From CANKHA01 sp963750965 (GTDB lineage: Bacteria > Pseudomonadota > Alphaproteobacteria > Rhizobiales > Xanthobacteraceae): a DNA stretch of 64,000 nt. The DNA is taken from the NCBI GenBank assembly GCA_963750965.1, contig CAVVSK010000026.1:44116-108115 (forward strand), read 5' to 3'. The position numbers were made by a program, and so were the translations under genes. Positions 59,770 through 64,000 of this stretch are shown here, in pieces (position 1 is the stretch's first letter; each line of letters starts with the position of its first letter). The notes under the pieces are model-generated. The model saw nothing but the letters and a program-made list of their open reading frames with translations, had not been told where the DNA came from and made no database searches.

Positions 59770-60315
59770 ATGTGGATCTTCGGTTACGGCTCGCTCATGT
59801 TCGATGGCTGGGAGACCCGCAAAAACTGCATTGACCGCAGGTGGGCAGAGCTGCCCGGTTATGTGCGATCATTCAACAAAAAATCGATCGAAAGCCGTGG
59901 GACACCTGAAGTTCCGGGCCTAACGCTAAATCTTACACGAGCACAATCTGGCGGTTGTGGCGGTGTAGCGTTTCAGTTTGCCGACGATCAAAATGCCGAT
60001 GCTTTGCTGCTATCGCTCGCACGACGAGAGGCGTGTAAACCGCGACGACTTCCTGTTTCGCTCGACGACGGCAGAGCCGTTAGCGCGTGGGTATACATCT
60101 ACGAAGGTAAAAATCTAATCGACGAAGGAATAAGTCTTGCTGACAGAGCGGCACTTGTTGTGAGGGCAAGCGGTATCCGCGGCTCTAACTTTGAGTATGT
60201 AAAAATGATCTTCGAAGGGCTTGAAAGCGTAAGGATTGGCGATCGCGCCGTCACGGACTTTTGGAATGTTGTCAAGCGCGAAGCGGCTTGGGGAAAAGGC
60301 GACAGCGGCGTTTAG
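59770..60315 (+). CDS. Gamma-glutamylcyclotransferase-like (ChaC-type) protein
   Basis: 181 residues. MWIFGYGSLMFDGWETRKNC holds the YGSL substrate-binding loop of the gamma-glutamylcyclotransferase fold. GCGGVAFQF and LSLARREACKP follow, where the E of RRE fits the catalytic glutamate of ChaC proteins. ChaC enzymes cleave glutathione to 5-oxoproline and Cys-Gly. The start at 59770 has no Shine-Dalgarno sequence; the 38-base repeats lie directly upstream and may control it. Confidence 0.85.
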   Translation: MWIFGYGSLMFDGWETRKNCIDRRWAELPGYVRSFNKKSIESRGTPEVPGLTLNLTRAQSGGCGGVAFQFADDQNADALLLSLARREACKPRRLPVSLDDGRAVSAWVYIYEGKNLIDEGISLADRAALVVRASGIRGSNFEYVKMIFEGLESVRIGDRAVTDFWNVVKREAAWGKGDSGV

Positions 60316-60475
60316 TCAATGCTTTGCCGATCGCTTTGTCTCTGCAGGTGGCGTTATCGAACCAACAAATTACATTTCTCAAGAAAGTCTCTACGCAATC
60401 ATTGATAGCAGGGAACGAACAGAACTCGCGGGGGATCAGCACCACGCTCCCTCGTTCGGAGGGTTGAGATCACCG

Positions 60476-61039
60476 TCAATCGCCAGCGTTCCCGTAAGTG
60501 TAAGTGATACGCACACTGTACAGTAAGATGTTCTGGCTGTTTTGCCCACAAAACTGAACCCAATAGCTATTGCGTATGTTATCGATGACCGCGCCAGCGG
60601 CGGTTATGGATTTCGCGACCTGGAAGACAGAATTAATATCGGCGGTTTGCGTAAGAGGTCTGTCGACAAGCTCCTCAGGCGCCACACTGGAATTGGTCCT
60701 TTTCAGAAGCTTGACAGAGGCAGTTCCACCTAAATTCGTATACCAGACGTTGATGGTGGTCATGTTCGCGCCCCTGGGCAAATTCACAGGGGCCGCGTAG
60801 CATGCGAAATCGGTTGTCTGCAGCCGAAGCGCGCTTCGACCGCTCTCGTAAACGTATTGATTGTCACTCCCCAACGGCCCAAAGGCGGTAGACGGAATGG
60901 CCAAATTACCAGTTTGCACGGTCGAATATCTGAAGACAGCGTCCGTGATGGCATGCGCCGTCCCACTGGGCGACAAAATGGCGATAACTCCCAATCCAAG
61001 GGCGATCGCGGCGGGACGAAACGCTAGGTAAGCCTTCAT
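60476..61039 (-). CDS. Secreted hypothetical protein
   Basis: 187 residues. Signal peptide MKAYLAFRPAAIALGLGVIA...AHA. The mature part is beta-rich (TTINVWYTNLGGTASVKLLK, NSYWVQFCGQN, LYSVRITYTYG), with two cysteines, and looks like a small jelly-roll or lectin-like exported domain; no family recognised. The ATG at 61039 has GGAGG 9 bases upstream, so the longer in-frame start is rejected. Confidence 0.7.
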   Translation of the reverse strand: MKAYLAFRPAAIALGLGVIAILSPSGTAHAITDAVFRYSTVQTGNLAIPSTAFGPLGSDNQYVYESGRSALRLQTTDFACYAAPVNLPRGANMTTINVWYTNLGGTASVKLLKRTNSSVAPEELVDRPLTQTADINSVFQVAKSITAAGAVIDNIRNSYWVQFCGQNSQNILLYSVRITYTYGNAGD

Positions 61040-61479
61040 AACGGAGCCCCTCCATATTATAGATGGAAGGCAGGCTATTTGTTTGTTTGGCAACAAGCAA
61101 ACTAAGCGATGTTCCCGATCAAGGTCGGCGGCAGGTGAGATGGGTACAGGAACGGCGACCCCCAAGCAGCGCGTGTTACTGATCGGGTGGAAGCAAACTC
61201 CAGAGGTTCAGGCGGTACTGCCTAAAGGCTCAGTTTCGATTGCGACCGGCGTTCCCCGCACGACCCCGACCGCCTGCTAAAACAAGAGAAAAACAAAATG
61301 GGCCGGTTACAATTCTCGACTTTGGCAACGTCTGCGGAAGCTGGAGGCGAACGCGCAACCAGTTAGATCTTTAGCGCGACGAAGGAGCGTGGGACGATCA
61401 ACAAACCGGCGCGGGGCACCCTAGCCGATCTTGGCGTGGAGGCGGCATGGTGTTCTTGCGATAATGGTTGAGGGGTAAA
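61040..61479. other. Gap without convincing gene
   Basis: About 440 bases. A 46-codon frame at 61140-61280 (MGTGTATPKQRVLLIGWKQT...) has a weak ribosome binding site and could be the start of a truncated gene. Nothing else recognised. Confidence 0.35.
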
Positions 61480-61779
61480 ATGAAATACACCCGGGACGAG
61501 CAAGGCAAGGTCGATATCGGCGGTTGGCTGTTTTTACATGCCATCGGGGTGTTTCTTGCTCCCTTTCAGTTGGGGTATGGACTTTTTGAGATCATCAAAA
61601 CGGCGCTTACCGTGGATACCACTCCGGGATTCGAACCCGACCCCGTCATTACGAAGCGAGGAATCGATAAGTTTCAAGAGTTTACCGGGCAACCCTTCAG
61701 TGCGCTGGAATGCTCGTCCCGACGTGATTTGAAGCAATCCCTCGCGACGCTTTGTTTGACACTCCACTGCATTCTTTGA
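61480..61779 (+). CDS. Small membrane protein, DUF2569-like start
   Basis: 99 residues. MKYTRDEQGKVDIGGWLFLH and the following hydrophobic helix (AIGVFLAPFQLGYGLFEIIK) resemble the start of DUF2569 membrane proteins (GGWL.L.AIG). GAGGGG lies 4 bases before the ATG. After about residue 45 the membrane segments expected of the family are absent, so the gene may be truncated or shifted. Confidence 0.5.
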   Translation: MKYTRDEQGKVDIGGWLFLHAIGVFLAPFQLGYGLFEIIKTALTVDTTPGFEPDPVITKRGIDKFQEFTGQPFSALECSSRRDLKQSLATLCLTLHCIL

Positions 61780-61937
61780 AAACATCATGAACTATCGCGA
61801 AAGGGGGGAACTGCAACCGAAGTGTAACCATTGCCCCCGTGTCAAAAGTGAAACTACAATCCCGACGCAACGGTTGCTGGACCTTTTTCAAACAAATTCA
61901 AGGTGCCGACGCGGTAAAAATGCCGAAGGAGGGCTCC

Positions 61938-62306
61938 GTGATCCATTTTGAACTGCTGCGCGACCGACGTATTCTTATCATATCTCCCGATGGGCCGCTT
62001 AAAAGTACGGACTTCGAGCAACTCGCAAAAGAAGTCGATCCGTTCCTTGCGTCGAAGGGCAAGCTTGCCGGCCTCATGATCTACACCAAGGCGTTCCCCG
62101 GCTGGGAAAATTTTGCGGCACTGGTGTCCCACCTCAAGTTTGTCGCCAATCATCATCAACAGATTGAACGCATCGCTGCGGTAACCGATAGTGAGTTCCT
62201 GAAGATCATGCCGCGCATCGCCGATCATTTTGTTCATGCGGAAATCAGGCATTTCGACTACGAAGAAAAGGATCAAGCGCTCGCGTGGCTTGAAGCGGCG
62301 CGCTGA
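61938..62306 (+). CDS. SpoIIAA-like (STAS-related) protein
   Basis: 122 residues. VIHFELLRDRRILIISPDGP followed by FEQLAKEVDPFL, GLMIYTKAFPGWENFAALVS and RIAAVTDSEFLK matches the SpoIIAA-like family. These are single-domain proteins related to anti-sigma-factor antagonists, often with a lipid-binding pocket. GTG at 61938 is chosen because AAGGAGG lies 6 bases upstream and family members start at this point. Ends HFDYEEKDQALAWLEAAR, the usual C-terminus. Confidence 0.85.
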   Translation: MIHFELLRDRRILIISPDGPLKSTDFEQLAKEVDPFLASKGKLAGLMIYTKAFPGWENFAALVSHLKFVANHHQQIERIAAVTDSEFLKIMPRIADHFVHAEIRHFDYEEKDQALAWLEAAR

Positions 62307-62318
62307 ATCAATAAGACC

Positions 62319-62654
62319 TTACCGCGTTCGCTGGAATTCCATGACACGACCGTTCGAGCGCAGCTCGTCCAAGGTCTTTCCGAAGCAGTCGGAAGTGGCT
62401 GGCCGATTGGTGGGTGCTATCACCACTCCCTTGGCGTTCACTGCACCGGCTATTCTCCCGTTGGGCGTGAGATAAATCGCATGACCGTTCTTATTGACCA
62501 TGTAGAGATAACCAACCCGCCAGCTCTGGTCCTTTTGCGTGTAGCACATGACGGCTGCCGGGAGGCTCGGAGGAGTTGGTTGAGCGATAGCATCCGTCGC
62601 GAGGATGACAAACATTGAAGTGGCAGCGGTGACTGCCAATGAAAGCTTGGCCAT
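62319..62654 (-). CDS. Secreted small protein
   Basis: 111 residues. Signal peptide MAKLSLAVTAATSMFVILAT then DAIAQ. Mature part has two cysteines (AVMCYTQKDQSWRVGYLYMV, TSDCFGKTLDELRSNGRVME). AGAGGAAGG lies just upstream of the ATG. Function unknown. Convergent with the SpoIIAA-like gene. Confidence 0.75.
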   Translation of the reverse strand: MAKLSLAVTAATSMFVILATDAIAQPTPPSLPAAVMCYTQKDQSWRVGYLYMVNKNGHAIYLTPNGRIAGAVNAKGVVIAPTNRPATSDCFGKTLDELRSNGRVMEFQRTR

Positions 62655-62918
62655 AAGCCTTCCTCTTTCTTTTGTATCTTTCTTGTACCGGAAATCGTGG
62701 CGAGGAGGAATCGCGCAATTTGCTTGGCAGGAAGTGAGGCGCCGAGGGTAGCAATTTATTGATCAGCTTGTTGGGTCGAGAAGGATGGCCATTACACCCA
62801 GGCAGTGTGAGGCGCAGTAGCGCAGCAACGGCCCTGGAGCAGGCATTTCGGACCGACAATCAGTTTGACGTCTGACCCGGCTTGCAATCTCTACTATTTC
62901 AGTAGAGTATCCGTCAAT

Positions 62919-64000
62919 ATGGATCACAATGGCGATGATGACCCAATGGCACCCTCACAGCCCACTCATAATACCGCAAAATTTGACACAACATCACGCG
63001 CTTTCCGAAGAGTCATTGTGGTAGGCGGCGGCGCAAGCGGTGTCATCTTTTGCGTAAACTTGGCGAGGGCCGCCCGCGACATCGAAATCATTCTGATCGA
63101 AAGGCGGAACGATCTGGGTCGCGGCCTTGCCTATGCAACCAAGGATCCCACTCACTTACTCAACGTTCGGGTTGCGAACATGAGCGCCTTTCCTGACGAT
63201 CCTGAGCATTTCTTTCGTTGGCTTCAGGATTATGGCCCGGCGCACAAGGTAGGCGCGCCGACGCATTTCTGTTTTGCACCCCGTTCGGTCTATGGCGAGT
63301 ACCTCGCAAGCCTGCTGGCCAAAGAAACCCCGCAAGGCGTCCGCATCATTCGCGGATCGGTGGCCAACGTCACCGAGCTGCTGGACGGGGTGCGCGTTAC
63401 GTTGGCGAACGGTTCGATCGTATCCGGCGACGCCCTTGTGGTCGCGACCGGCAACGCTCCTCGCGCTGATTTGCCCAATGCGATGTGGACCAATCCGTGG
63501 TCTCCGGCGCTTTCGATAGGCTCGATCCCGACGCCGGCGTGATGATCGTGGGTACAGGCCTCACCATGGCCGACGTAACCCTGAGCCTTCAACACCGCGG
63601 TCATCGCGGACAGATTGTTGCCGTTTCCCGCCGGGGCCTGATCTCGCCGTGCATGCCGATGTCAAAGCACGGCAGCTTGCGCCTGTGGAGGTCCCTTTCG
63701 GTGCGCCGATCAGCAAACTTACCCGCTGGGTGCGGAGATTGGTGCGGCAATGCGACGCCGAAGGCATGGATTGGCGTAGCGCGATCGACGCGTTGCGCCC
63801 ACACACGCGGCTCCTCTGGCAGTCCATCAATCTGGAACAGCGCCGCCGTTTTCTGCGTCATGCCCGCACATGGTGGGAGGCGCATCGGCATCGTATGGCA
63901 CCAGCCGTGGCTGACATGCTTAAAAACCTGATTGCGGACGGGAGGCTCCACATCGTCGCCGCCAAAATCGAAAAATTGGAAAGGGCGGGCCATAACTTCC
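62919..64000 (+). pseudogene. FAD/NAD(P)-binding protein, two frameshifts, cut by window end
   Basis: Frame 1 has RVIVVGGGASGVIFCVNLAR, RGLAYATKDPTHLLNVRVAN and VYGEYLASLL, the FAD-binding NAD_binding_9 type domain. One base is missing near 63500 (PWSP then GAFDRLDPDAGVMIVGTGLT in the next frame) and one near 63651 (RRGLISPC then HADVKARQLAPVEVPF). The third frame is open to the window end. Each gap fits loss of one base from a short G or C run. The family is clear; the state (pseudogene or assembly error) is not. Function of the family is poorly known. Confidence 0.8.

Noticed and set aside
61617..61640. T-arm-like GATTCGAACC stretch, possible tRNA or att scrap
   Set aside because: Only a T-arm-like match on the minus strand; no acceptor, D or anticodon arm, and it lies within a plausible coding frame.
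1..64000. CRISPR arrays and rRNA genes
   Set aside because: No regularly spaced direct repeats with unique spacers and no rRNA-like sequence were seen; the 38-base-period array at 59676 has only three units and conserved spacers.

Overview
The window looks like chromosome of an alphaproteobacterium of the order Hyphomicrobiales, near the Bradyrhizobium/Rhodopseudomonas/Xanthobacteraceae group. The signs are a GC-rich core, the block mfd-sdhE / recG-DUF502-glmS-glmU, phosphatidylcholine synthase, an NdvC-type glucan synthase, IalB and HspQ, and many tiny proteins (DUF3606, PilZ and others) typical of that group. The taxon is inferred from gene content, not from a database search.

Layout. 1-4.3 kb: a broken TctA-TctB tricarboxylate permease, a small membrane protein and an NhaD/ArsB-type permease. 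4.4-13.8 kb: an accessory region bounded by three copies of the 5' half of tRNA-Ser(UGA), of which only the third is a whole tRNA. The copies carry flanking GGTGGCA-type repeats in the order expected for two integrated elements in tandem. Their integrases survive only as C-terminal scraps. The cargo is small proteins, a PilZ protein, a YadA-like head protein without a membrane anchor and a GNAT enzyme. 14-26.8 kb: mostly core genes (DUF4344 metallopeptidase, rimO, bioA divergent from bioF-bioD, a quinone reductase, TerC-pcs, a UbiH-like monooxygenase, hspQ, ialB). 27-32.5 kb: a YejA-like binding protein followed by a degenerate adenylate-forming protein, a degenerate GGDEF protein and a DsbA-like protein. 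32.5-42.7 kb: mfd, sdhE, recG, DUF502, glmS, glmU. 42.9-48.7 kb: a beta-glucan locus (membrane protein, GH17 protein, small secreted protein, NdvC-like GH17-GT2 synthase). 48.8-51.5 kb: an aldehyde dehydrogenase and an M20 amidohydrolase. 51.7-57.8 kb: tRNA-Lys(UUU) followed by a second accessory region that shares gene families and gene scraps with the tRNA-Ser region. 57.9-64 kb: a SulP transporter, a ChaC-like protein behind 38-bp repeats, secreted proteins, a SpoIIAA-like protein and a frameshifted FAD protein.

How the parts work together. The core blocks cover DNA repair (mfd, recG), cell-envelope precursors (glmS, glmU), membrane lipid (pcs), biotin (bioA, bioF, bioD) and osmoregulatory or periplasmic glucan. 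The two tRNA-linked regions share a near-identical two-gene cassette, DNA-ligase C-terminal scraps and a small protein family, so they probably descend from related elements that have lost their recombinases.

Caution. Several genes carry single-base frameshifts (tctA twice, bioD, a lipoprotein at a G8 run, a PilZ gene, a membrane protein, the last FAD gene twice). Large core genes such as mfd are intact. True decay and assembly error cannot be told apart from this sequence alone.
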